A stretch of DNA of 50,676 bases, from contig JACKQE010000020.1 in NCBI GenBank assembly GCA_024233005.1, positions 1 to 50,676 on the forward strand, written 5' to 3'. Shown piece after piece: positions 36,216 through 44,475 of this stretch (positions are counted from its first letter, which is position 1; each line of letters opens with the position of its first letter). The DNA is from Akkermansiaceae bacterium (GTDB lineage Bacteria > Verrucomicrobiota > Verrucomicrobiia > Verrucomicrobiales > DEV007). Made by a program: the position numbers and the translations under genes. Below the pieces are notes generated by a model. The model ran no database searches. It was given only the letters and a program-made list of their open reading frames with translations, and was not told the DNA's origin.

Positions 36216-36746
36216 ATGACTGAGACCGATCTGCAACGAATCACCGCCGCGGTGCGGGATGTGCCGGATTTTCCAAAACCGGGAATTCTCTTCAAGGATA
36301 TCACCCCGGTCCTCGCGGATCCCACTTTGTTCCGCCTCGTCATTGATGAAATGGCGGCTCTGGCCCGGGCCCGGAAAGTGGACAAAATCGTTGGGATTGA
36401 TGCCCGGGGATTCATCTTTGCCGGCGCCGTCTGCGACCGCATTGGGGTGGGGTTTGTGCCGGTCCGGAAAAAGGGAAAACTGCCCTGGACCACCGAGTCG
36501 GCCACCTATGACCTGGAATACGGGTCGGCGGAAATCCAAATTCACCGGGATGCCATCCTGCCGGGCGAACGCGTCCTGCTGGTGGATGATCTGCTCGCCA
36601 CGGGAGGCACTTCCGCTGCGGCGGTCGACCTCGTGCGAAGGCTTCATGGCGACATCGTCGGGGCGGTCTTTTTCGCCGAATTGTCCTTCCTTCCCGGACG
36701 GGCAGTGCTGGCGGGCATTGACGTGGTCTCGCTCCTCCGTTTTTGA
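36216..36746 (+). CDS. apt: Adenine phosphoribosyltransferase
   Basis: A 176-residue protein: VPDFPKPGILFKDITPVLAD at the N-terminus, GIDARGFIFAGAVCDRIG, VPVRKKGKLPWTT and the PRPP-binding loop VLLVDDLLATGGTSAAA. These are all hallmarks of Apt. It makes AMP from adenine and PRPP for purine salvage. It is divergent from the hem cluster and followed 23 bp later by a tRNA-like hairpin. Confidence 0.95.
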   Translation: MTETDLQRITAAVRDVPDFPKPGILFKDITPVLADPTLFRLVIDEMAALARARKVDKIVGIDARGFIFAGAVCDRIGVGFVPVRKKGKLPWTTESATYDLEYGSAEIQIHRDAILPGERVLLVDDLLATGGTSAAAVDLVRRLHGDIVGAVFFAELSFLPGRAVLAGIDVVSLLRF

Positions 36747-36768
36747 TCCTGCGCCGCCATGGGGAGAC

Positions 36769-36824
36769 AAGGAAGCCGGGAATCGAACCCGGAGCGGGGA
36801 GAACGACCGATTTGTGGCTTCCTT
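36769..36824 (-). other. tRNA-like hairpin lacking room for D and anticodon arms (possible tRNA fragment)
   Basis: On the minus strand, a 7-9 bp acceptor-like stem (AAGGAAGCC with GGCTTCCTT) encloses a perfect T-arm: CCGGG, TTCGATT loop, CCCGG. The 3' part then reads CTTCCTT as a tRNA acceptor would. Only 25 bases separate the 5' acceptor from the T-arm, while a full tRNA needs about 40, so this cannot fold as a normal cloverleaf. It may be a deleted tRNA, an attachment-site remnant or a strong hairpin that ends apt and the convergent gene. Confidence 0.4.
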
Positions 36825-36834
36825 CAGTCCCGTT

Positions 36835-37746
36835 TCAGGGTTTGATGATCTGTGCGTTGCGAAAACTCGCTTTCTCCCCTTTTTTCACACTGAATCCCGG
36901 ACGGAGAGCAGTGGTCAGCAGTCTGGTTCTGGCTTCCTCGCCCCGAAGGTTTCCGCTGGCGTGGTACGCGGTCCGCGACTGGCCGTCGCAGGTGAAGGTA
37001 ATCCTTTCTTGCTCCCGGGTGATCGCCAGCAGGATGAACCTGTCGCCCGCCGGCAAGGAAATTCGTGCGTTGGCGTCGGGGCCTTCCAGATCAACCATTT
37101 CAACAGAGTTCGCTCCCCTCAGCTCCACGGTGAAGCGATCCCCCACTTCCAGCACCTCAGGCCAGACCACTTTGAGCAGGGCATGCTCTCCTTCGGCATA
37201 TTGCAGCGTCACAACCCCCGCCACATTATCGCGAAGGACTCCCCGCAGAGCCTCTTCATTCATTGCCTCCCAGCGCTGCTTGGGGCGAGCGTAGGTCAGG
37301 CAGACCACTTCCTTCGGCGACACCCGACGTTCTGCCCGGGGGGAGGGGATCGGCGGCCGGGACATCGGTTTGGCAGCCGTGGCTCGCGGTTTGGGCTGCT
37401 GGCTCGGCACACTGCCCCGCGCGGCTGGCCCGAGAGGATAGACGAACCAAATCAGGAGCATGGTGACTGCGACCCCCAGGGCTGCCAACGATCCTCCCAT
37501 CACCTTGTAGATCGCGGGAAGATGCTTGCCATACTTGCCGACCGACCAGACGATCCTGGGCTCGACCATTCCTCCGAGTCCAAGGAACAACGCCAGGGGA
37601 CCAAGGCCCAGAATCAGGAGTCTGGCCACATTGTGGGATTCCGGTGAGAAATGATGGATCAGCAGACCGATCGCGGCGGCACCAGCCATTCCGGCGGAAA
37701 TCAGCCGTCCATTGGGCGGCAAAGCCTGTGATGATTCATTGCGCAT
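36835..37746 (-). CDS. Membrane protein of unknown function
   Basis: A 303-residue protein. Three hydrophobic helices (about residues 15-32, 41-60 and 82-103) are followed by a Pro/Arg-rich linker (SQQPKPRATAAKPMSRPPIP) and a C-terminal soluble domain rich in beta strands (RFTVELRGANSVEMVDLEG). I recognise no family. Its ATG lies 8 bases before the TGA of the small gene upstream (37736-38005), so the two overlap and are probably coupled. Confidence 0.7.
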   Translation of the reverse strand: MRNESSQALPPNGRLISAGMAGAAAIGLLIHHFSPESHNVARLLILGLGPLALFLGLGGMVEPRIVWSVGKYGKHLPAIYKVMGGSLAALGVAVTMLLIWFVYPLGPAARGSVPSQQPKPRATAAKPMSRPPIPSPRAERRVSPKEVVCLTYARPKQRWEAMNEEALRGVLRDNVAGVVTLQYAEGEHALLKVVWPEVLEVGDRFTVELRGANSVEMVDLEGPDANARISLPAGDRFILLAITREQERITFTCDGQSRTAYHASGNLRGEEARTRLLTTALRPGFSVKKGEKASFRNAQIIKP

Positions 37747-38005
37747 GCTTGTCTCCCTTCGGGAAAGATTGCGCTGCCCCCGCGTTGGACGTCAGCCAGG
37801 TTGTGGCGGGAAGGACTCTCTCGATCGCGGCCATCGAGGGCTCGCGATCAGAATCGGATCCATCCGACGTGCTCTCTAAGAAAGGAAATTGCCGGCCCTC
37901 CCGATTCGCCATCCAGGCTTTATCAAATTGATCCTGTCCGTCAATGGTTCCCGAGACCCGCAGGAGTGTGGGATGAGCATTGATGATCTCGTGGCTTGAG
38001 GTCAT
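37736..38005 (-). CDS. Small protein of unknown function, overlapping the next gene
   Basis: An 89-residue open frame with soluble, polar composition (MTSSHEIINAHPTLLRVSG at the start). It overlaps the start of the downstream membrane-protein gene by 11 bp, the arrangement of translationally coupled genes. No Shine-Dalgarno or family motif is seen, so it may also be a chance frame. It is not a shadow of another gene. Confidence 0.45.
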   Translation of the reverse strand: MTSSHEIINAHPTLLRVSGTIDGQDQFDKAWMANREGRQFPFLESTSDGSDSDREPSMAAIERVLPATTWLTSNAGAAQSFPKGDKHAQ

Positions 38006-38055
38006 TGGACTCGGAGTGTGGGTGAATCATGAAGGAAAATCAGGAATGGGAAAAG

Positions 38056-39615
38056 CTATTTTCCGATCGCGGGTGCCGGGAGTTTCGATACCAGCACCGC
38101 GGTGTCGGGAGCTTTCCCTGAGTAAAAGGAGACGTAGTGGCTGCCCCCGATCCCGGTGGCGTTCGCGTTGCCCGCATCCAGGGCGATCGGACTTCCTATG
38201 GCAACGGCCTCCGAAGCAGGCCACCTGAGCGGATGGCCCAAAACGCGCTCCGGATCGACAACTCGACGCCGCAGGATCCCCCTGCCACGCTCATAGTAAT
38301 AGAGGCTCAGCAAACCGGTGTGGGCATCGAGAATCAGACTTGGCGTGGAGGCAGAAACATCGCTGATGTTGGTCCGCTCCCGAGACCAGGTCGCGCCGTA
38401 GTCCGACGAAACCATCTGGAATTGTGAAGGCCCGACTTCCGTCCTTCCGACGGCAAGGATCCGGCCATCGCCGAGGTAGACTGCTGCGGGTTCAGTCGGC
38501 CACTCTCCTTTCGTCAGCTCGGATTCGATGGAGGTTTGGGTCCAGGTGGCACCGTCGTCACTGCTGGTCAGCTTGCCCCAGGAGTGGACAGCTTGGTCGC
38601 TGTAGTTCCCGGCAAACCACAGGGCCATGAGGCCGACCGTGGGGACCGCAAAGACATCGGTGATCTGCATGGGGGGCACGGCTAACTTCGGCGTCGCCAC
38701 GCGGGTGAAGGTCAATCCGTCGGTGGTGCGATAGAGGTCATGATTCCAGTCCTTTCCGACGCGACGCACCCACAGAAGCATCGCCCCCGTGGAATCCAGC
38801 CCCTTCCCGACGGTGACCTCGCCATATCCGGGGGTGTCGGCGATCACGGTCTCCGCCGTCCACGTTTTGCCCCCATCCGGCGAGGTGCGCGCGTAAACGG
38901 CACGGGCGTCTTCACCGATCGAGTGCGCCGAGCCTCGGCTGTAGGCACAGACCAGCTTCTCGCCGATGGCCTGAATCATCGGCCACGAGTTGTAGCCGTT
39001 GACGTCCTGGACGACATGCGGCTCCGGGGGCGCGGTCAGGGGGGTTACCTTCACCACGGCCAATCCGGTGGGGCGGGGGAACGTATCCGCAGGATCGCCG
39101 GGCTCCCGCTGAATGCGCACCCACAGGGGAGCCTCCGGCACCACTTCGTAGTAAGTCTCCAGCACAATGGTCCGGGAATGAAACGGGGCTTCGGGAAGCG
39201 GGGTGCGCACGGGCTTTCCCAGAGCATATCGGGCGGTGAACGGGGCGTCTTCCACCAGTTGCGACAGGTGGACCCGGTAGACATCCTCGAAGTCGGGGCT
39301 CGTTGTCTCGTCCGTTGTTGTGACCACGATTTCGATCCGCACCGCGACGCATTCGCCGGGAAGGCCGTTCACAATACCGGCAACAGACTGCCCGGTGGTG
39401 CCACCGGAGAGCGACCATACCGGAAGGTGCGTGGAGCCGCTCGACATGAGCACCAGCGAAGGCTTTCCGGTAGCGATCGAAAGATCGTTCGCGGTCAGGT
39501 AAAGGGGGGAATCTTGGCAATGGTCGGGATCCCTTCCCTCCACGTTCGTGACGAGCACGGCAGGCAAAGCCATGGCGAAGAAAAATGGTCGCATCATTCG
39601 AATGCTTGGTTTCAT
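38056..39615 (-). CDS. Secreted BNR-repeat/sialidase-like beta-propeller protein
   Basis: A 519-residue protein with a signal peptide (MRPFFFAMALPAVLVTNVEG). The N-terminal roughly 170 residues look like a beta-sandwich. From about residue 190 come Asp-box motifs typical of BNR propellers: TSPDGGKTWTAE, SSDDGATWTQT and SSDYGATWSRE (S-x-D-x-G-x-T-W), each at a propeller-blade turn. The fold is that of sialidases and related glycosidases, but catalytic residues cannot be confirmed by eye. I chose the ATG at 39615 (MKPSIRMM) because the signal follows; the frame upstream to 39783 is not leader-like. Confidence 0.78.
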   Translation of the reverse strand: MKPSIRMMRPFFFAMALPAVLVTNVEGRDPDHCQDSPLYLTANDLSIATGKPSLVLMSSGSTHLPVWSLSGGTTGQSVAGIVNGLPGECVAVRIEIVVTTTDETTSPDFEDVYRVHLSQLVEDAPFTARYALGKPVRTPLPEAPFHSRTIVLETYYEVVPEAPLWVRIQREPGDPADTFPRPTGLAVVKVTPLTAPPEPHVVQDVNGYNSWPMIQAIGEKLVCAYSRGSAHSIGEDARAVYARTSPDGGKTWTAETVIADTPGYGEVTVGKGLDSTGAMLLWVRRVGKDWNHDLYRTTDGLTFTRVATPKLAVPPMQITDVFAVPTVGLMALWFAGNYSDQAVHSWGKLTSSDDGATWTQTSIESELTKGEWPTEPAAVYLGDGRILAVGRTEVGPSQFQMVSSDYGATWSRERTNISDVSASTPSLILDAHTGLLSLYYYERGRGILRRRVVDPERVLGHPLRWPASEAVAIGSPIALDAGNANATGIGGSHYVSFYSGKAPDTAVLVSKLPAPAIGK

Positions 39616-39779
39616 GGCTCCAAGGATCCAGCCCCTGTCAATGGACAAAGGTCGTGGGGGACTTGTCCCCGGGTTCGGTTCCCATGGTGCCGCGTGGAAA
39701 CCTGGTATCATGACGTCAGCCTGGATAATGGGGCGATCCGGCGCCCCTGCTGTCTTCTCATCCAACCCTGGGGCGCCTG

Positions 39780-40190
39780 TCATTTCGGCGGGCTCTCTTG
39801 CGGGGGCCTCTTCTCGCCGTTGACCGTCACGTTCCGCGCCTTGTCAATCACAACTTCGTCGCCTTTTCCAAGAGAGCCAAACTTCCGGCCATTCAACTGG
39901 AAAGCGACCGAGGTTCCTTCATTCATTGTTTCAAGTTTGATTTTCAGATCCTCGCCCAGGGTGATTTCCGCGGGGCTCGAATAGTGAGGGTTACCGGAGA
40001 GGTTCGATTGGGTTTCCCCCAAGGAGGCTCCCTCCACATTGAAATGGATTCCGAATGCCTCTCCGGTGGCGACCCCTGTGTCGCGATTCACATCGAAGGG
40101 GCCGACGCTGACGGGCGGTGATTTTTTTTCACAGCCAATCACCGAGAGGAGGATGGCGCAGAACATAGTGAGCCTAGTATGGTATTTCAT
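39780..40190 (-). CDS. Small putative lipoprotein
   Basis: A 136-residue protein. The leader MKYHTRLTMFCAILLSVIGC ends in a lipobox (SVIGC). The mature part has VSVGPFDVNRDTGVATGEAF and a beta-rich stretch, ending in a polar Pro-rich tail. No family is recognised. The start at 40190 follows from the signal sequence; the frame upstream to 40307 is not plausible. It lies 164 bp upstream of the propeller gene on the same strand. Confidence 0.65.
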   Translation of the reverse strand: MKYHTRLTMFCAILLSVIGCEKKSPPVSVGPFDVNRDTGVATGEAFGIHFNVEGASLGETQSNLSGNPHYSSPAEITLGEDLKIKLETMNEGTSVAFQLNGRKFGSLGKGDEVVIDKARNVTVNGEKRPPQESPPK

Positions 40191-40322
40191 GGGTGGATCG
40201 AGGGTGCTGGAATACGATATGGTTACGAGTATGGTAGAGGCCATCCGCCGAAGCCGCAAGGCGTGTCGATGGCAACCGCGACGGATTCCGCCATTCCTGC
40301 GGCGCATGGCTAGGCGTTGCGC

Positions 40323-41144
40323 TCATTTCCGTTGGGTAACCTCTTCCGGCAGGTGCGGCGGCCCGGCAGCAGGAGCCTTGAGCGGATAGGTGCGCTTGCT
40401 CCCTTGCTCGGATTTCCTGCCGAGGCCGAGTTCCAAATAGACGACATTGTCGCGCTCAAAGAAACGGGCATTCTCAGGGTCCTTGACGCTGGCTTCCGCA
40501 TGGGTGCAGGGGAGCCAGTGCCGGCCGTCATGGACCCAGGCCGGACCGTAGCCGGTGCTGCGGACGAGTTGCATGTCCTTCGTGCCAGCATGTTCGAGGA
40601 ATCCTCCGGCATGACCTAGGAAATGAGTCCCCGATTTCCGGGTGCGACCGGCCAGCAGCCATTCATGCTTCTCCGCGGAGCCAAACCACGCACTGAAAAG
40701 GGTCTGACCCTTCTCGTGCTTCACATGAACGAAGATTTGATAGCGCGTCCCGATCTTCCAAGGATACGCCAGACGTCCCGCCCACCCCGTGCCTTCATGG
40801 GTGAACTGTCGGGTCTTGATCGTGCCGTGCTGTATGTTCGCCGGCTCCGCCTCCACCGCGTCCTTGCCCCAGATGGAGAAATTGATGGTGTCTCCGCCAG
40901 TGCTGTCGGTGTTCCCGGCCAGGCCGACATATCCACCACGGAAGGCCACTGTGGTATAGCTGCCTGGCGGTGCCGCCACGGGAATGATCTCGCGATAGAT
41001 GGCGGTGACTTGCTTCGGGTTCGTATCTGGACTGGCACTACAAAAGGCTGCCAACAAATGGCCCCGAGCGATGTGCGGAGGAACCTCGGTGGCGCAAACC
41101 GAAAGCGACGCACAGAGCAGAAGAAAGACGGCAGGGATCCTCAT
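40323..41144 (-). CDS. DUF3472-like secreted protein
   Basis: A 273-residue protein with a signal peptide (MRIPAVFLLLCASLSVCA). Segments GGYVGLAGNTD, INFSIWGKDAV and FTHEGTGWAGRLAYPWKIGT match the DUF3472 pattern (GY.G.Q, FS.WD, F..EGTG....Y.W..G). It is probably a beta-sandwich surface or periplasmic protein of unknown activity. It may be the last cassette-borne gene of the integron or an ordinary chromosomal gene; the spacer at 41145-41272 does not show a convincing attC. Confidence 0.68.
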   Translation of the reverse strand: MRIPAVFLLLCASLSVCATEVPPHIARGHLLAAFCSASPDTNPKQVTAIYREIIPVAAPPGSYTTVAFRGGYVGLAGNTDSTGGDTINFSIWGKDAVEAEPANIQHGTIKTRQFTHEGTGWAGRLAYPWKIGTRYQIFVHVKHEKGQTLFSAWFGSAEKHEWLLAGRTRKSGTHFLGHAGGFLEHAGTKDMQLVRSTGYGPAWVHDGRHWLPCTHAEASVKDPENARFFERDNVVYLELGLGRKSEQGSKRTYPLKAPAAGPPHLPEEVTQRK

Positions 41145-41272
41145 GGATCTGTTATGGTATGAGGCTTAGGGAGCGAATAACGAAGGCGCGTGGCCTCGCC
41201 TGCGATCAGGCTCGGGCACGGGAGGCGCCGGACGTGGACTGGCAAGGAGGTTGTTGGAGCATCCAAAAGCGG

Positions 41273-42058
41273 TCAACCCTCCGCCACGGCGGTTGTGGCC
41301 GGCAGCGCCTTGTCGGGTCCAGCTTCAAGGATCCCTTCAAGATAGGTGACGGTATTGGTTCGGATAGGCATGAAATACGCGTGCGAGTGTTCGCCAGCAA
41401 GCCGATTCAAAAAAGCCCGGGCAAAGCTCTGGTTAAACTCCAACGTGTGCTGGTAGTCCACGGCAAAGATAGCCTGGTTCGTCGCTTCCCAATAGCCCCG
41501 GCTCTTGTCCGACAAGACGGGAGATATGCCCCAGAAAACCTCGTAAGAGGACAGCATGCTGATATAGGCCTCCAACAAGTGCAGACAGAAGAACGGCTGG
41601 GTAAAGAACGCATCCGCCCCAGCCTCTCGCTTCCGCTTGAGATAACCCAACTCGGCCCGAGGTCCAGAGCGATACGGATCAATGCCCGCATAAACACGCA
41701 GGTGCGGGAACCGCTGCTTGACAAAGGCGATCAAGTCCACGCTGGTGGTGGGGAACGTGCGGCGTGAAAAGTCCCTCGGCGGGTCGCCCGAAACAATGAG
41801 GACTTCGTCAAAGCCGGCAATCGCCTCTTCAATGTCGCCCGCCTCGGTCAGGCAGAAATCGATTGCCCGGAGATGCGGAATCACCCGTCGAAAATACCGC
41901 TTGGCAATCCGGCAAGCCTCCCAACTCCGAAGGGGCATCCGCACAATGTCGGGAATGTTGGCGACCTCTAGCTTCGGAAATCTTGCCTTGAGGGCGAGGC
42001 ATTCCTCTTCCAGCTGCTCCGCACTTCGGGGCACCAATTCTATTGAAATCGAAGGCAT
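41273..42058 (-). CDS. Methylenetetrahydrofolate reductase (MetF)-like protein, probable cassette gene
   Basis: A 261-residue TIM-barrel-like protein. LVPRSAEQLEEE near the start, VSGDPPRDF, VYAGIDPYRSGPRAELGYLK and ADAFFTQPFFCLHLLEAY resemble the MetF family (the latter is the AGADFFxTQ segment). The family reduces 5,10-methylenetetrahydrofolate with FAD. Whether this paralogue keeps that activity is unclear; it is shorter than typical MetF (about 290). Its ATG lies 10 bases beyond the attC at 42069-42194, the same spacing as other cassette genes, so I think it is cassette-borne. Confidence 0.7.
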   Translation of the reverse strand: MPSISIELVPRSAEQLEEECLALKARFPKLEVANIPDIVRMPLRSWEACRIAKRYFRRVIPHLRAIDFCLTEAGDIEEAIAGFDEVLIVSGDPPRDFSRRTFPTTSVDLIAFVKQRFPHLRVYAGIDPYRSGPRAELGYLKRKREAGADAFFTQPFFCLHLLEAYISMLSSYEVFWGISPVLSDKSRGYWEATNQAIFAVDYQHTLEFNQSFARAFLNRLAGEHSHAYFMPIRTNTVTYLEGILEAGPDKALPATTAVAEG

Positions 42059-42068
42059 GTTCTAGTTG

Positions 42069-42194
42069 GCCCAACGTCCTGGTCCGACGGACCGCTGCCC
42101 GTGAGCGAGGCTTTGAGTGCGGATGGAGGGTTGCACGGGCATGATGGCTGAGGCCAGAGGCGGGGTCGCGGTTCGGGGCGGCGGCTGGTTCGCT
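42069..42194 (-). repeat. attC site, 126 bp (long family)
   Basis: The core sites are GCCCAAC (42069-42075) and GTTCGCT (42188-42194). The interior carries GAGCGAGGCTTTGAGTGCGG and GTTGCACGGGCATGATGGCT, parallel to the GCGAGGCTTCGACAGTGGGT and GTTGAATGGACATGGCGGA of the site at 48747, so these share ancestry. Pairing of the two ends is imperfect. It separates the lipoprotein gene (42294) from the MetF-like gene (42058). Confidence 0.55.
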
Positions 42195-42293
42195 ATTCCA
42201 GTTTGTGGGTCAGTTGCCTCCCGGTGTGGTCGTCATCCGGGATCCACATCATGGGTGGCGCGGATTCAGACTGTTGGCCACGATGAACGAAGA

Positions 42294-42539
42294 TCAAGTG
42301 GAGATCCCTTGAAACGATAGAACCGAGATGAGTTTCGTGACCTCCGTGGCAAGAGACTGATGGTCGAGCTTGGGATCTTCGACATTCAGTTCGATTCTCG
42401 CGACATGACCCTCAAGTCGGACAGAGGGATGTCCTCCGATAGGAGGTGCCTTTTGAATTTCGACGGCAATGTCCCCTGCCAAGTTCAGCGTCTGACTGGC
42501 CTTGGCTCCGTCAACTGTGGCGTCTTGGCACCCACACAA
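42294..42539 (-). CDS. Small putative lipoprotein gene of a cassette, start uncertain
   Basis: An open frame of 81 codons from a TTG at 42539. The frame stays open upstream to a stop at 42587, and those extra codons read KKNGRALPSLLLGLHL, then CGCQDATVDG: a basic n-region, a hydrophobic stretch and a lipobox-like Leu-Cys-Gly-Cys. So a lipoprotein signal exists, but no ATG or GTG precedes it. A run of ten T (42577-42586 on the plus strand) sits just before the signal and directly next to the attC at 42589. A CTG start, slippage on the run, or an indel that destroyed the ATG would explain it. The protein (IELNVEDPKLDHQSLATEV) is not recognised. Confidence 0.5.
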   Translation of the reverse strand: MCGCQDATVDGAKASQTLNLAGDIAVEIQKAPPIGGHPSVRLEGHVARIELNVEDPKLDHQSLATEVTKLISVLSFQGIST

Positions 42540-42588
42540 ATGCAGTCCGAGGAGCAGGCTGGGGAGTGCTCGCCCGTTTTTTTTTTAT

Positions 42589-42681
42589 TGGGAACGTCCC
42601 GGATCAGGCGACGGCGAGCGGGAAGCGTCGATGACACGACAAATGCCCTGCGAGCCGTTGCCTGTATCCGTTTTGTTCGCC
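42589..42681 (-). repeat. attC site, 93 bp family
   Basis: It is bounded by TGGGAAC (42589-42595) and GTTCGCC (42675-42681). The L arms GGATCAGGCGACG and CGTTGCCTGTATCC are an imperfect inverted repeat. It lies 10 bp after the stop of the glycosidase-like gene. The sequence is nearly identical to those at 43790, 47671, 49341 and 50077. Confidence 0.88.
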
Positions 42682-42691
42682 TGGGTTGGGT

Positions 42692-43768
42692 TCATCGGAA
42701 TAGTTGGCAGACGAGGCTGCGTGTCCCATCGGGACGCACAAGCCAAAAGCCTTTGTAGTCGGCGTTCACCTTGGGGAGGGGGACCGTCGGCTCGTTGCAG
42801 TAGAGCTGCCAGTAAATGGCATAGGGGCAACCGAAACGCTGCGCCTCCGCTAGCAGCGCGGCGGTGCGCTCAAAAGCTAGTTGCGGAGACGCTTCCGATT
42901 CGGGCAGGCCGAACTCGCCTACATAGACACCGTGTTCACCGAACGGCTCCGTCCGGCACTTGTGCTTCGCGATGAAAGCCAGAGCCTCGGCGAACTGCGT
43001 CGGAGAATCCTTCGTGTCCCATGCGGAATAGGATACCAAATCCACGGGGACGTGCGGCAACACGTCGGTTGTGACGCCCGGCGCGCCCTGCACCTGCGCC
43101 TGTCTGACGAGGTTGACCTCGCAAGCGTGGAAGACCCGCGCGCCTCCGGTCGCGAACTCCGCACGAGCACGAGCGACTCCGCGCTGTCGTGCCGCCAGCC
43201 AGCGAATCATCGCCGACGTCGCGGCGGGTGTGGGTTTGGTGGCGGGATCGAAGCTGCCGCGCAGCGCCCAATCGCCTTCCCAGTTCTGGATGATGAACGT
43301 CTTGCGAGTTTGAGCGTAGGTGCGGAGCAAATGACGGGTCAGGGAGGCGAAACTCCGCTCCTCGGCCTGCTCATCCTCGGCTGAAAAGCTGTCACGCCAG
43401 TAACCCGCAGAGCGCCCCGGACCAAAGGCCGTGAGGATGAAAGTATCGAACTCCCTCGCGAACAGGGCGCGGTAGTAGGGAGTGTCTGCGAGTGCCTCAA
43501 GCGTCGCTACGGTGGGCCACTGCGAGTGGAATGGATAAAGCTTCGGTGATGGGTTGTCAGTGTCGAGGCTCAGACTGACCTTGATGCACTTTGCGCCGAT
43601 GGCGTGTGCCGTCGCAGCGCCTTCGTTGAGGTAGTCGGTCTCGGAAAAGGAATACAGCCCGCCAATATGCGCCACACCCAACTGAGTCCGCTTGGCTGGT
43701 GGCGACGCCCGCGCGCCAACCAGGAAAGGCAAACCGGCAAGGAGTGCGATGAAAAGGCTTCTTGGCAT
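42692..43768 (-). CDS. Secreted glycoside-hydrolase-like TIM-barrel protein (cassette gene)
   Basis: A 358-residue protein with a signal peptide (MPRSLFIALLAGLPFLVGARA). Segments RKTFIIQNWEGDWALRG, LVSYSAWDTKDSPTQFAEAL and GVYVGEFGLPESE look like strands of a (beta/alpha)8 glycosidase, with Glu residues in the last two at catalytic-like positions; IYWQLYCNEPTVPLP follows. The family is not identified with certainty. At about 1.1 kb it is one of the largest cassette genes here. Start 43768 is 22 bp beyond the preceding attC (43790). Confidence 0.65.
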   Translation of the reverse strand: MPRSLFIALLAGLPFLVGARASPPAKRTQLGVAHIGGLYSFSETDYLNEGAATAHAIGAKCIKVSLSLDTDNPSPKLYPFHSQWPTVATLEALADTPYYRALFAREFDTFILTAFGPGRSAGYWRDSFSAEDEQAEERSFASLTRHLLRTYAQTRKTFIIQNWEGDWALRGSFDPATKPTPAATSAMIRWLAARQRGVARARAEFATGGARVFHACEVNLVRQAQVQGAPGVTTDVLPHVPVDLVSYSAWDTKDSPTQFAEALAFIAKHKCRTEPFGEHGVYVGEFGLPESEASPQLAFERTAALLAEAQRFGCPYAIYWQLYCNEPTVPLPKVNADYKGFWLVRPDGTRSLVCQLFR

Positions 43769-43789
43769 GCTGTTGAATGTGCGCCAGGG

Positions 43790-43882
43790 GCCGAACGTCC
43801 CGGATCAGGCGACGGCGAGCGCAAGACGTTGCTGACACGACAGATAGCCTTCGAGCCGTTGCCTGCATCCGTTTTGTTCGGC
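43790..43882 (-). repeat. attC site, 93 bp family
   Basis: Core GCCGAAC (43790-43796) and its complement GTTCGGC (43876-43882) are a perfect 7-bp inverted pair. GGATCAGGCGACG and CGTTGCCTGCATCC pair inside, leaving unpaired bases as expected for attC. It lies 22 bp after the stop of the lipoprotein gene at 43905. Confidence 0.92.
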
Positions 43883-43904
43883 CTTGTTGGTAAATGGTGG
43901 CTGC

Positions 43905-44384
43905 TCATGATGCTGCTACGATAACTCCCACCTTCGTAATGACCCCGTTCTGGTCGATGTCGATCTTCACGCTGTGTGGTTCAGGCCCCTGTTCGGTGAC
44001 GTAGCCAGTAAATCCGGTAATGAAAAACCGAAATGGATCGGAACCCGCATGCCTTCCTAGGCTCTCGATGCCAGCATAGTCCGTTAGTGGGCGCCCTACC
44101 TGAATCGTCACCCGCAAGCGATCAAAGTCGGCACAGCTAGCACGATGTCGTGCCAGTGCCTCCTCACGGGCATTCCCGGTTACGGTCTTCTCTCGAAGTG
44201 CCCTAAACTCATCGTGAATAGGGTGTAGTCTGTCCCTCTCCACAAGTCGCTGAATGATTGTGATGGCCTCCTTATGCAGCTCGACCGTCGTAGGCTCTCG
44301 GTGGCAGGAGATTAATGAGGTAGTCACCCCAACGAGCAAGAGCGACATCACGAGTCTGATGGCTAGATTGGTCGTGAATCTCAT
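43905..44384 (-). CDS. Putative lipoprotein (cassette gene)
   Basis: A 159-residue protein. The leader MRFTTNLAIRLVMSLLLVGV ends TTSLISC, a lipobox. The mature part (HREPTTVELHKEAITIIQRL) is helical, then contains FFITGFTGYVTEQGPEPHSV and a C-terminal beta segment. No family is recognised. The frame stays open to 44573, but the signal places the start at 44384, about 21 bp after the degenerate attC at 44406. Confidence 0.7.
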   Translation of the reverse strand: MRFTTNLAIRLVMSLLLVGVTTSLISCHREPTTVELHKEAITIIQRLVERDRLHPIHDEFRALREKTVTGNAREEALARHRASCADFDRLRVTIQVGRPLTDYAGIESLGRHAGSDPFRFFITGFTGYVTEQGPEPHSVKIDIDQNGVITKVGVIVAAS

Positions 44385-44405
44385 CGCGGGTGACTCTGCT
44401 TCTTG

Positions 44406-44475
44406 GCCGAACGTTAAAAGTGCAGGAGTTCGCGTCTCGAAGACCTGGCACGTCCTGGGAATTTTAACGGATCTC
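44406..44475 (-). repeat. Degenerate attC-like hairpin
   Basis: GCCGAAC (44406-44412) is a good core site. It is followed by GTTAAAAGTGCAGGA, which pairs imperfectly with TCCTGGGAATTTTAAC (44453-44468). The opposite core is not a clear GTTNNGC (GGATCTC at 44469-44475). It sits where an attC is expected, between the cassette lacking a clear gene and the lipoprotein gene. It may be a decayed or divergent site. Confidence 0.4.

Noticed and set aside
41175..41259. Possible further attC between the MetF-like and DUF3472-like genes (GAATAAC ... GTTGGAG)
   Set aside because: The position fits, but the two arms do not pair convincingly, so I did not list it as a site.
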